The notes under the pieces are model-generated. The model searched no databases. It was not told the DNA's origin and worked only from the letters and a program-made list of their open reading frames with translations. 15,449 nucleotides of DNA, taken from NCBI GenBank assembly GCA_021793115.1, contig JAJYTJ010000088.1:1-15449 (forward strand), written 5' to 3'. Source of the DNA: Actinomycetes bacterium (GTDB taxonomy: Bacteria; Actinomycetota; Actinomycetes; Actinomycetales; Cellulomonadaceae). The position numbers were made by a program, and so were the translations under genes. Positions 1 through 6,648 of this stretch are shown here, one piece after another; positions within the stretch are counted from its first letter, which is position 1; each line of letters begins with the position of its first letter.

Positions 1-1268
1 GCCAGCACGCGCCGCGCCGACTCGTCGACCCGCGCGGCGAACGCCGGGTCGGCCTTCGCCCTGGCCACCACCGCCGCGACCGCGGCGTGCACCACGGTGG
101 GGTCCTTGGAGAACAGCACCATGTCGCACCCGGCGGCGATCGCGTCGACGGCCCGCTGGCCGGGCGACCACGCCGCGACCTGCGCCGCGCCGGACAGGTC
201 GTCGGTGACCACCACGCCCTGGAAGCCCAGTACCTCGCGCACGCCGTGCTGCACGACCTTCGCCGAGAACGCCGCCGGCGCGGTCGGGTCCATCTGCGCG
301 TAGACCGCCGTGGACATGAGCACCGTGGTGGCGCCGGCCTGGACGCCCGCGCGGAACACGCCCACCGCCGGGGAGTCGAACCCGGTGACGGTGTCGGTGA
401 CCCCGGCCGTCGCGTCGGTGTTCGCGGTGACGTAGCCCAGCCCCGGGAAGTGCTTGATCGCGGTGGCCACGCCCGCGCTCGTCATGCCCGCGACGAACGC
501 CCCGGCGTGCTCCGTGACGGACTGCGCGGTGGTCCCGTAGTTGCGCTGCAGCGCCCCGATCGGCGGGTTCTTCGCGGCCGACGAGGCCGGCACGAGGTCC
601 ATCACGGGCGCGAGGTTCCAGTTGACGCCGGCGGCGGCGAGCTGGCGGCCCCACGCCGTCGCCTCCGCCCGCAGCTCGTCGGGCGCGACCGTCGCCTGGA
701 CGGTGGCCGCCGGGATGCGCGAGAACCCCGGCCCCTGCAGCGACTGGACCTGGCCGCCCTCCTGGTCCACCGCGACGAGCATGCGCTCGCCGTGCGTCGT
801 CGCCTGCGAGACGAGGCCGGTGAAGCCGTCCACCTGGGACTTCACGGCCGCGAGGCCGGCGGTGGACCGCCCGTGGAGGAACACGTTGCCCACGTGGTCC
901 TGCGTGACGGCCTGCGTGCTCACGGGCTTGCCCGCGCCCAGGTCCAGGCCGACGACGAACAGCTGGCCCACCTTCTGCTCGAGCGACCAGCCCGCGAGCG
1001 GGTCCACGGCCGGGGCCGAGCTGGTCGGCGCCGGGGTGGGCGACGGCGAGGACGACGGCGAGGACGACGGCCCGGACGACGTGGGGCCGGTCGGCGAGGA
1101 CGAGGAGGTGGGGCCGGCGGTCGGCGGCGCCACGGGGTGACGCACCGCGGCCCACGTCGCCACGGCACCCGCCACCGCGAGCCCCGCCACCGTCGCGACC
1201 ACCCACGTCGCCGTGCGCCGGCGGCGTCGCGCCGCTCCCTCCCCCGGTCGGGTCCCCCGACGAGCCAC
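1..1268 (-). CDS. Membrane-anchored glycoside hydrolase family 3 protein (beta-N-acetylhexosaminidase-like), 3' end outside window
   Basis: Only the first 422 codons are present; the C-terminus runs off the left edge. I chose the GTG at 1268 because GGGGGAGG lies about 7 bases upstream. Residues 1-20 are Arg-rich, about 21-41 form one hydrophobic segment (signal anchor or uncleaved signal), and about 45-88 are a Pro/Ser/Thr linker, so the catalytic domain should sit outside the membrane. The GH3 barrel starts near residue 93 (GWSLEQKVGQLFVVGLD). It contains KHFPG at 272-276 and VVVTDDLSG, with the expected nucleophile at Asp356. NagZ-like GH3 enzymes cleave N-acetylglucosaminides in peptidoglycan or chitin fragments. 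The usual Asp-Ser-His after KHFPG reads Asn-Thr-Asp here (283-285), so the exact activity is uncertain. It is the last visible gene of the minus-strand group and is separated from the UPF0145 gene by 201 bp. Confidence 0.88.
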   Translation of the reverse strand, partial: MARRGTRPGEGAARRRRRTATWVVATVAGLAVAGAVATWAAVRHPVAPPTAGPTSSSSPTGPTSSGPSSSPSSSPSPTPAPTSSAPAVDPLAGWSLEQKVGQLFVVGLDLGAGKPVSTQAVTQDHVGNVFLHGRSTAGLAAVKSQVDGFTGLVSQATTHGERMLVAVDQEGGQVQSLQGPGFSRIPAATVQATVAPDELRAEATAWGRQLAAAGVNWNLAPVMDLVPASSAAKNPPIGALQRNYGTTAQSVTEHAGAFVAGMTSAGVATAIKHFPGLGYVTANTDATAGVTDTVTGFDSPAVGVFRAGVQAGATTVLMSTAVYAQMDPTAPAAFSAKVVQHGVREVLGFQGVVVTDDLSGAAQVAAWSPGQRAVDAIAAGCDMVLFSKDPTVVHAAVAAVVARAKADPAFAARVDESARRVL

Positions 1269-1469
1269 GTGACCACCTCCCCCGGCCACCCTGCCCGACG
1301 GACGGGCCAGGCCGCACCGGGACACGGCGGCGAGGCCGTGCTCGGCACCGGATCCTCACCCCCGCGGCGCGCCCGCCCGCGCGATGGACCGCCCCGAAAC
1401 CACGGCCGCACCCCGGGCCGCGCCACCCACCGACCCGGCAGGCGCGCCGGGCGGCGGCGGGTGCGGTCC
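1269..1469. other. Intergenic region between GH3 and UPF0145 genes
   Basis: This 201-bp, extremely GC-rich gap must hold the end of the UPF0145 transcript and possibly the promoter of the GH3 gene. I see one short hairpin (1434-1451, listed separately) and no convincing -10/-35 pair on the minus strand. Open frames crossing it on both strands have no recognisable family. Confidence 0.5.
1434..1451 (-). terminator. Possible terminator hairpin after the UPF0145 gene
   Basis: CCCGGC (1434-1439) and GCCGGG (1446-1451) form a perfect 6-bp GC stem with a 6-base loop, 18 bases beyond the minus-strand stop at 1470. There is no U-tract, and GC stems are common at this composition, so this is a weak call. 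Confidence 0.3.
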
Positions 1470-1844
1470 TCAGACCCCGGGGGCCGGGTGCTGCGCGGAC
1501 TGCGGCGTCGAGCCGGGCGTACCCGCGGGCAGCGCCTCGACGAGCACCGCGGTCCCGTACGCGCACACCTCGCTGAACTGCCCGATCGAGTCCGTGTCGA
1601 ACCGCATCGCGAGGATGGCGTTCGCGCCGCGCTGCTCGGCCTCGACCACCATGCGGTGCATCACCTCGGCGCGGCTCTCATACATGATCTTCGTGTACTC
1701 GGTGATCTCACCGCCCCCGAGCGAGCGGAACCCGGCCACCAGGGAGCCCCCGATGTTGGTCGAGCGGACCGTCAGGCCCATCACCTCGCCGAGCACCGCG
1801 GTCACGCGGTAGCCGGGCACGTCGTTCGTCGTCACCACGATCAC
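1470..1844 (-). CDS. UPF0145 / YbjQ family protein (heavy-metal-binding-domain annotation)
   Basis: A 124-residue protein matching the small UPF0145 (YbjQ, DUF74) family in length and pattern: an N-terminal strand (VVTTNDVPGYRV), GLTVRSTNIGGS at about 23-34, a Gly-rich turn followed by EYTKIMYESR at about 49-58, then GANAILAMRFDTDS near 73-86 and a closing CAYGTAVLVE strand. The family forms ring-shaped oligomers of unknown biochemical role. The heavy-metal-binding label is historical and no metal-site motif is evident here. The Gly/Pro/Ser tail from about 107 is probably disordered. GTG at 1844 is supported by AAGGA 7 bases upstream; the frame stays open further upstream only as a shadow of cofE. 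It lies 77 bp behind cofE on the same strand and is probably co-transcribed. A functional link to F420 is not established. Confidence 0.85.
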   Translation of the reverse strand: MIVVTTNDVPGYRVTAVLGEVMGLTVRSTNIGGSLVAGFRSLGGGEITEYTKIMYESRAEVMHRMVVEAEQRGANAILAMRFDTDSIGQFSEVCAYGTAVLVEALPAGTPGSTPQSAQHPAPGV

Positions 1845-1863
1845 GCGGCGATCCTTGCAGGTC

Positions 1864-1877
1864 CCGCGCCGGCGCGG
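1864..1877. repeat. 14-bp perfect palindrome upstream of the UPF0145 start
   Basis: CCGCGCCGGCGCGG is its own reverse complement and lies in the 77-bp gap between cofE and the UPF0145 gene, just upstream of the latter's AAGGA site. It could be a protein-binding site or an RNA fold affecting translation, but strings of C and G of this kind arise easily in DNA of this composition. Confidence 0.3.
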
Positions 1878-1921
1878 CAGACCCCGCAGCCTCGTCGTGC
1901 CGCGCGGGCCGTCCCCCGCCG

Positions 1922-2698
1922 TCACGGCGTGCCGAGCACCGACCGCCGCCCAGCCTCGAAGGCCTCCGCGGTGCCCAGCCGGAACATGTCCTTGTCCGAG
2001 GCCCGCACCAGCGGCCGCGCCCCGGGCCCGTCCTCGTCGATGACGTGGTGCCCGACGCCGCGGACCACCGCGACCGGCCGGCCCGACGCCTTCCCCTTGA
2101 CGAGCTCGGCGGCCGAGGCGATCTCGTCGGCCACCGCCGCGACCGTCATCTCCAGCGGGCGCCCGAACGTGTCCACCGTGCCGCGCAGGTCGTCGAGCAC
2201 GCGCACGCCGGCCGCGCCGATGGTGACGTCCGTGAGCCCCTCGCGCCAGGCCCGCCCGGCGGTGTCCGTCACCAGCACGCCCAGCCGCACGCCGAACCGG
2301 GCCTGCAGCGCCGACCGCAGCGCGCGCGCCGAGGCGTCCGGGTCGAGCGGCAGCAGCAGCACGGTGCCGCCGGGCGTGTTGGACGCGTCGACACCGGCCG
2401 CCGCCATGACCAGGCCCAGCCGGTTCTCGACGATCCGCGTCACGCCGTGCTCGTGCGCACGCGTGGCCACCACGCGCACGGTCTCGTCGGTGATGGCCTG
2501 CTCCCGGTCGTCGGCCGCCACGACGCGCCCCTCGGCCTTGGACACCACCTTCGACGTCACGACGACGACGTCGCCGTCGACCAGCCGGTGGCCGGGATCG
2601 TCGTCGGCCGCCAGCGCGTCGCCGACGAGCGCCGCCAGGTCGTCGCCCGCCGCAACCTCGGGCATACCGGCGGGCGCCCACGCCCGCAGCTCACCCAC
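1922..2698 (-). CDS. cofE: Coenzyme F420-0:L-glutamate ligase (stand-alone CofE)
   Basis: A 258-residue protein spanning a whole CofE domain. CofE adds L-glutamates to F420-0 using GTP and a divalent cation, giving F420 its polyglutamate tail in the cytoplasm. Visible signatures are [16 protein letters not shown] at 45-60, [17 protein letters not shown] at 91-107, [18 protein letters not shown] at 144-161 and the C-terminal VVRGVG at 211-216. The GTG at 2698 is preceded by the G-rich GGGGGTGTGGC. It ends without the C-terminal FMN-reductase domain that mycobacterial FbiB carries fused to CofE. An F420-dependent oxidoreductase gene lies 90 bp upstream on the same strand, which supports the assignment. 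The rest of the F420 pathway (fbiA, fbiC, fbiD) is not in the window. Confidence 0.93.
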   Translation of the reverse strand: MGELRAWAPAGMPEVAAGDDLAALVGDALAADDDPGHRLVDGDVVVVTSKVVSKAEGRVVAADDREQAITDETVRVVATRAHEHGVTRIVENRLGLVMAAAGVDASNTPGGTVLLLPLDPDASARALRSALQARFGVRLGVLVTDTAGRAWREGLTDVTIGAAGVRVLDDLRGTVDTFGRPLEMTVAAVADEIASAAELVKGKASGRPVAVVRGVGHHVIDEDGPGARPLVRASDKDMFRLGTAEAFEAGRRSVLGTP

Positions 2699-2716
2699 GC
2701 CACACCCCCGCGATCA

Positions 2717-2772
2717 CGGCAGCTCGTGCCGAGCACGGCAGTCCCACCTGCCGTGCTCGGGCGCAGCTGCCG
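2717..2772. repeat. Long imperfect hairpin between the F420-dependent oxidoreductase gene and cofE
   Basis: The arms CGGCAGCT (2717-2724) with AGCTGCCG (2765-2772), and CCGAGCACGGCAG (2729-2741) with CTGCCGTGCTCGG (2748-2760), are perfectly complementary. They are separated by a 4x4 internal loop and capped by the 6-base loop TCCCAC. That gives 21 paired bases over 56 bp in a 90-bp gap. It could be a terminator or processing hairpin that reduces cofE expression, or a small mobile-type repeat. No U-tract follows it. Confidence 0.75.
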
Positions 2773-2788
2773 GATTCGGCGAGCGGGT

Positions 2789-3793
2789 TCACCGGTGGAG
2801 GGCCGGCAGCACGTCGCGGCCGAAGACCTCGATCCACTCGCGCTGGTTGCGTCCGATGTTGTGCAGGTAGATCCGGTCGAAGCCGAGGTCCACGTACCGC
2901 TGGATCTCCGCGCGGTGCACGTCCGGGTCCGCTGAGACCACCATGCGCCCCTCGAAGTCCGACGGGCGCACCATCTTGGCCATCGCCTCGAAGTCGAACG
3001 GCGAGCGCACGTCGCCCTTGCCGAACTTCATGCCGCCATTGGGCCACTCGCGCACCGCGTTGGCCATGGCCTCCTCGTCGGTCGCCGCCCAGGACAGGTG
3101 CAGCTGCAGCACCTTCGGCATGGTGTCCGGGTCCTTGCCGGCCTCGCGCGCGCCCTCGGCGAACTTGGCGAACAGGCCGCCGATCTTCTCCAGCGGCGCG
3201 CCCACGGTGATGAGGCCGTCGACGTGGCGCCCCGCCCGCTTGGCGGTCACCGGCCCGGCCGTGGCGACGAGGATCTCCGGCGGCGTCGCCGGCATGGTCC
3301 ACAGCCGGGTGGACTCGAGCTTGTAGTACTGCCCGGCGAACTTGGTGTCCCGGCCGGCCGCGGACGACGAGAAGAGCTTGGCGATGATGTCGATCGCCTC
3401 GAACATCCGGTTGATGCGCTCGGGGGCCTCCGGCCAGTACTGGCCCGTGATGTGCTCGTTGAGCGCCTCCCCCGAGCCGAGACCCAGCCAGTGCCGCCCG
3501 GGGTACATCGCCGCGAGCGTGGCCGACGCCTGCGCGACCACCGCGGGGTGGTAGCGGAAGGTCGGCGCGGTGACGCCCGGGCCGAAGTCGCCGCGCGTGC
3601 GCTCGCCCACCGCGGTGAGCACGTTCCACACGAACGCCGACTGCCCCTGCGCCGGCACCCAGGGCTGGAAGTGGTCGGCGGCCATGACACCGCTGAACCC
3701 GTGCTGCTCGGCGTACGCGGAGAGCTCGACGGCCTCCGTCGGGTGGAACTGCTCGAGGGCGGCCGCGTACCCGATGGTCAGGTGGTTCGCCAC
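2789..3793 (-). CDS. F420-dependent LLM-class oxidoreductase, glucose-6-phosphate dehydrogenase family
   Basis: A 334-residue protein, close to the roughly 336 residues of mycobacterial Fgd1. It is a luciferase-like monooxygenase-type TIM barrel that binds F420. The F420/active-site signature ADHFQPW places Asp40, His41 and Trp45 where Fgd has its catalytic Asp-His-Trp set, and GSGEALNE gives Glu109, equivalent to the Fgd acid. FRYHPAVVAQA (79-89) is also typical. Later regions diverge from true Fgd, so the substrate may be another sugar phosphate, alcohol or aldehyde. I place the start at GTG 3793 (GAAGG 8 bases upstream); an in-frame GTG at 3802 is the alternative. The product would be cytoplasmic. 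It is first in a minus-strand run leading into cofE and diverges from the MFS gene. Confidence 0.9.
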   Translation of the reverse strand: MANHLTIGYAAALEQFHPTEAVELSAYAEQHGFSGVMAADHFQPWVPAQGQSAFVWNVLTAVGERTRGDFGPGVTAPTFRYHPAVVAQASATLAAMYPGRHWLGLGSGEALNEHITGQYWPEAPERINRMFEAIDIIAKLFSSSAAGRDTKFAGQYYKLESTRLWTMPATPPEILVATAGPVTAKRAGRHVDGLITVGAPLEKIGGLFAKFAEGAREAGKDPDTMPKVLQLHLSWAATDEEAMANAVREWPNGGMKFGKGDVRSPFDFEAMAKMVRPSDFEGRMVVSADPDVHRAEIQRYVDLGFDRIYLHNIGRNQREWIEVFGRDVLPALHR

Positions 3794-3857
3794 GAGGGGC
3801 ACCTTCTTCTCTCGTCGGTGGGCGCCGGCGTCCGGCTCGTCGGGCGGCGCACTCGCG

Positions 3858-3863
3858 AGACTA
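3858..3863 (-). promoter_or_regulatory. Possible -10 element for the F420 oxidoreductase-cofE run
   Basis: On the minus strand TAGTCT fits the actinobacterial TANNNT -10 pattern and lies about 65 bp upstream of GTG 3793. The candidate -35 (GGCTTG, 16 bases upstream) is weak. It is the only AT-containing hexamer of this type on this strand in the divergent intergenic region 3794-4012. Confidence 0.35.
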
Positions 3864-3929
3864 ACCCCGAGCCCGACGACAAGCCCTGGTGGTGGGCTCG
3901 CCAAGCCCGTCCCACGCTCCGGCCAACAC

Positions 3930-3959
3930 TTGGGAGGGCGCTGGCGGCAGGCATAGCGT
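3930..3959 (+). promoter_or_regulatory. Putative promoter of the MFS transporter gene
   Basis: TTGGGA (3930-3935) and TAGCGT (3954-3959), separated by 18 bases, resemble a primary-sigma promoter of the actinobacterial type. The start of transcription would fall near 3966, leaving a leader of about 47 bases before GTG 4013. The same TAGCGTGG octamer precedes the esterase gene at 7245. Confidence 0.45.
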
Positions 3960-4012
3960 GGCCACGGTCGAATCGATACGAAACCAGCCGCTCCCGAACC
4001 AGGACCCCACCC

Positions 4013-5698
4013 GTGCCCCCGGCTACCAGCGCGCCGACGCGTGCGCTCGTCCCCTCCCGCCGCATGCCCCTGCGCGACTCCTTCGGACCGCTGCAGGTGC
4101 GCAACTACCGGCTCTACGTGCTGTCCCAGATCCTCACCAACACGGGCGGCTGGGCGGCTCGCGTCGCGCAGGACTGGCTCATGCTGACGCTCACCGGGTC
4201 CACGGCGATGGTGGGACTGACGGTGGCCCTGCAGTTCGCGCCGATGGTGGCGTTCGGCCTGCTGGGCGGCGTGGTGGCCGACCGCCTCAACCGCCGCCTG
4301 GTGCTCATGGTCACGCAGACGGTGTTCGGCATCTCGACCGGCATGGTGGGCCTGCTCACGCTGTCGCACCACATCGCGGCGTGGCACATCCTGGCGGCGG
4401 CGCTGCTCTCCGGCACCGCCACGGTGTTCGACAACCCGGCCCGCCAGGCGTTCGTGCACGAGGTGGCCGGCCCGACGAACCTGCGCCAGGCGATCAGCCT
4501 CAACTCGGCCGTGTTCCAGCTCGGCGCCCTCGTGGGCCCCGCCGTCGCGGGCGGCCTCATCAGCGCGTTCGGCAACGGCTGGGCGTTCATGGTCAACGCC
4601 GTGGCGTGCCTGCTCGCCGTGGTGCTGCTGGGCGCCATGCGGCCCGAGGAGCTGACGCCGGCGCCGGCCGTGCCGCGCGCCAAGGGACAGCTGCGCGAGG
4701 GGCTGGCCTACGTGCGCCGCACGCCGACCATCCTCTGGCCGGTGGTGCTCATCGGCTTCGTCGCCATCACGGGCGTCAACATGGCCACCGTCCTCGCCTC
4801 GTACACCGACACGGTGTTCCGCAACGGCTCGTCCGGGTACGCGCTGCTCACGTCGATGCTGGGGCTGGGCGCCGTCACCGGGGCGCTGGCCTCCACGCGC
4901 CGGCGCCGCGTGCGGCTGCGCCAGCTCGTCGTGCTCGCCGCGCTCATGGGCGTGGCCCAGCTGGTGCTCGCCTCGCTCTCGTCGCACGGGCCGTTCCTCG
5001 TGGTGCTCGCGGCCCTGGGCACCGTGATGCTGCTGTACATCACGGGCGGCAACACACTGGTGCAGACGACGGTGGCGGGCGAGCTGCGCGGCCGGATCAT
5101 GGCGCTGTACATGCTCACGTCGCTCGGGGCGCAGGGCGCCTCGGGCCTCGTCATCGGCTGGGTCTCCGAGCGCGCCGGCGCGCACGTCGCCATGGCGGTG
5201 TGCGCCGCGGGGCCACTGCTCGGCGCGCTCGTCGTCGGGATCGGCGTGGCCCGGACCACCGGCCTGCGCCCGCGGGACGCGCTCGCGGCGGCCGCCGTCA
5301 GGATGGCGCGCGGTCAGACCGGCACGCGGTCACGCGCGGTCGCGCCGTCCACGTCGTCGTCGTCGACCTCGTCGACCTCGTCGACCTCGTCGACCTCGTC
5401 GTCCGCAACGGCCCGCTCGTCGTCCGCGCCGTCCGCGCCCCGCCCGCCGGCCGCGCCGCCCGCGCCGTCCGCGCCCCGCTCGTCGTCCGCGCCGCCCGCG
5501 TCCGTGGTCGGCGCGGTTACGGCGGTCACCGTCGCAGCGGTGAACGCCCCGACGGTCGCCGCCCCACCGGCGGCCGGCACGCCGGTCGCGGCCATGGCCG
5601 CGAGCTCATCGCCGGAGACCGTCTCCTCGTGCTGCCCGCCCGAGCCCCGGCGCACGAGCGTGACGCCCGCGACGACGAGCACCGCTCCGACGAGCTGA
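4013..5698 (+). CDS. MFS transporter (MFS_3 / EntS-like exporter) with long Ser/Ala/Pro tail
   Basis: A 561-residue protein. The core is a 12-helix major facilitator of the MFS_3 group (EntS-like multidrug or siderophore exporters). It opens with LRDSFGPLQVRNYRLYVLSQ and VAQDWLMLTLTGS, followed by the GGVVADRLNRR loop, and FDNPARQAFVHEV lies before the fifth/sixth helices. The substrate cannot be told. I chose GTG 4013 because AGGA lies 8 bases upstream; ATG 4064 would remove 17 residues and lacks a good site. Family members are usually about 420 residues and the conserved part ends near residue 412. Residues 434-561 are a low-complexity Ser/Thr/Ala/Pro tail read antisense to the C-terminus of the convergent EamA transporter. 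Whether that tail is selected as protein, or is simply open because no stop intervenes, is unclear. Confidence 0.88.
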   Translation: MPPATSAPTRALVPSRRMPLRDSFGPLQVRNYRLYVLSQILTNTGGWAARVAQDWLMLTLTGSTAMVGLTVALQFAPMVAFGLLGGVVADRLNRRLVLMVTQTVFGISTGMVGLLTLSHHIAAWHILAAALLSGTATVFDNPARQAFVHEVAGPTNLRQAISLNSAVFQLGALVGPAVAGGLISAFGNGWAFMVNAVACLLAVVLLGAMRPEELTPAPAVPRAKGQLREGLAYVRRTPTILWPVVLIGFVAITGVNMATVLASYTDTVFRNGSSGYALLTSMLGLGAVTGALASTRRRRVRLRQLVVLAALMGVAQLVLASLSSHGPFLVVLAALGTVMLLYITGGNTLVQTTVAGELRGRIMALYMLTSLGAQGASGLVIGWVSERAGAHVAMAVCAAGPLLGALVVGIGVARTTGLRPRDALAAAAVRMARGQTGTRSRAVAPSTSSSSTSSTSSTSSTSSSATARSSSAPSAPRPPAAPPAPSAPRSSSAPPASVVGAVTAVTVAAVNAPTVAAPPAAGTPVAAMAASSSPETVSSCCPPEPRRTSVTPATTSTAPTS

Positions 5699-6540
5699 AC
5701 CGGCAGCGGCGTCTCCCCGAGCAGCAGCCAGGCGAGCACCACCGAGAACAGCACCTCGGCCAGCCCGAGGAACGACGCGACGCGCTCGCCGAGCATGCGG
5801 ACCGAGACCGCGCTGATGCCGAACGCGATGCCCGTGGCGACCGTGCCCACCACGAGCACGGGCACCAGCCACGACAGGTGGGCCCCGAGCACCGTGACCC
5901 GGACCGCCGGCATGGCCAGCGGCAGCACGCCCACCAGGCCGAGCAGCCCGACGGTCGCCGCGCCCAGCACCATGCCCGCTCCCGCGAGGGTCACCGGCGG
6001 CACCGCGAGCGGACGCGCGGTCAGCGCCCAGTACGACGCGTTGCCCACGGCGGCGACGGCGGCGTACGCCAGCCCCACCGGGTCGAGGCGCACCTGGCCG
6101 GCCACGTCGAGCACCAGCACCAGGCCGCCGGCGGCCAGCGCGGCCCCGGCCAGCACCGTGGCGGGCGGGCGCCGGCGGGTGCGCAGCCAGGACACGGCCA
6201 GCAGCAGCAGCGGCGCCGTGTACTCCACGAGCAGCGCGACCGCCACGGGCAGCCGGTCCACCGCCAGGTAGTACATGGTGGAACCGCAGCCCACCGAGAG
6301 GACGCCGAAGATCAGCAGCGCCTGCCACTCGTCGCGCAGCAGGCGGTACCGGCCGCCCAGCGCATGCCATGCGGGGCCCAGCAGCAGCAGCGCGCCGATC
6401 GACAGCCGCAGGAGCATGGCACCACCGGGTGACCAGCCCGCCTCGAGCAGCGGCTTGACGGCCGGGCCGCTGGTGGAGAACGCCAGCGCCGCCAGGAGGC
6501 CCACGACGATGCCCGCGCGCAGGTTCCCGGCCTCGGCCAT
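5314..6540 (-). CDS. EamA-family (DMT superfamily) transporter with acidic C-terminal tail
   Basis: A 408-residue protein with about ten hydrophobic helices in two EamA repeats: roughly 9-143 (GLLAALAFSTSGPAVKPLL) and 155-297 (ending LGETPLPVQLVGAVLVVAGV). Family members (RhaT/YdcZ/RarD-like) export amino acids, sugars or other metabolites; the substrate is unknown. ATG 6540 has GGAGGAG 8 bases upstream. Typical length is about 300, so the final 110 residues are extra: an Ala/Gly/Thr stretch, then an acidic run from about 374 to 398 containing repeated Glu-Val-Asp. That tail is encoded antisense to the MFS tail and over a 9-bp tandem repeat. It diverges from the CGNR regulator gene across 108 bp, so that regulator is a candidate controller (inference). 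Confidence 0.9.
   Translation of the reverse strand: MAEAGNLRAGIVVGLLAALAFSTSGPAVKPLLEAGWSPGGAMLLRLSIGALLLLGPAWHALGGRYRLLRDEWQALLIFGVLSVGCGSTMYYLAVDRLPVAVALLVEYTAPLLLLAVSWLRTRRRPPATVLAGAALAAGGLVLVLDVAGQVRLDPVGLAYAAVAAVGNASYWALTARPLAVPPVTLAGAGMVLGAATVGLLGLVGVLPLAMPAVRVTVLGAHLSWLVPVLVVGTVATGIAFGISAVSVRMLGERVASFLGLAEVLFSVVLAWLLLGETPLPVQLVGAVLVVAGVTLVRRGSGGQHEETVSGDELAAMAATGVPAAGGAATVGAFTAATVTAVTAPTTDAGGADDERGADGAGGAAGGRGADGADDERAVADDEVDEVDEVDEVDDDDVDGATARDRVPV
5362..5397. repeat. 9-bp tandem repeat, four exact copies
   Basis: GTCGACCTC occurs four times head to tail, with GTC triplets on both sides (5353-5361 and after 5397). It encodes Ser-Thr-Ser repeats in the MFS frame and Glu-Val-Asp repeats in the antisense EamA frame. 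The unit length is a multiple of three, so copy-number change would keep both frames. Confidence 0.95.
5413..5494. repeat. Direct repeats 63 bp apart in the overlapping tails
   Basis: A 19-base block starting CCGCTCGTCGTCC occurs at 5413-5431 and again at 5476-5494, an offset of 63 bp (21 codons). A 20-base block starting CCGCGCCGTCC occurs at 5424-5443 and 5460-5479. The pattern suggests the tail grew by in-frame duplication. Confidence 0.8.
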
Positions 6541-6648
6541 CGCGCCACTCCTCCCCCGGAGCGCCCACGGGGCCGCGTAGGATCGCGCGTCAGGCGTCAA
6601 CCGACCGTTCGTCCGTGACGTTACGAGGTCCGGAGAACAGGAGTCAAC
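6541..6648. promoter_or_regulatory. Divergent promoter region between the EamA transporter and CGNR regulator genes
   Basis: This 108-bp gap must drive both genes. On plus, TAGGAT (6578-6583) is a plausible -10, with about 60 bases to the TTG start but no clear -35. On minus, TTGACG (6600-6595) looks like a -35 without a good -10. Individual elements are tentative; the divergent layout is certain. Confidence 0.4.
6639..6643 (+). promoter_or_regulatory. Ribosome binding site that fixes a TTG start
   Basis: AGGAG is followed by TCAAC and then TTG at 6649. There is no in-frame ATG or GTG nearby that keeps the conserved N-terminus, so this site decides the rare start codon of the CGNR gene. Confidence 0.7.

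Larger units (their letters stand above)
5314..5698. other. 385-bp convergent antisense overlap of two transporter genes
   Basis: The stop of the MFS frame (5696-5698) lies inside codon 281 onward of the EamA gene, and the EamA stop (5314-5316) lies before the last 127 codons of the MFS frame. The two frames share third codon positions, so high GC at wobble sites keeps both open. Neither gene has an earlier stop, and no terminator separates them. Confidence 0.8.

Noticed and set aside
87..2870. A 927-codon open frame on plus opposite the GH3, UPF0145 and cofE genes
   Set aside because: It is rich in Arg, Gly, His and Pro with no family resemblance, and lies antisense to three recognisable genes; such frames are typical at very high GC.
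2789..5185. The 798-codon minus frame running through the MFS gene into the F420 oxidoreductase
   Set aside because: Only the part after about 3793 resembles a protein family; the upstream part is antisense to the MFS core and of shadow composition.
5353..5400. The tandem 9-bp array as a CRISPR or iteron origin
   Set aside because: Units are adjacent without spacers, it lies within coding frames, and there is no cas or replication gene nearby.
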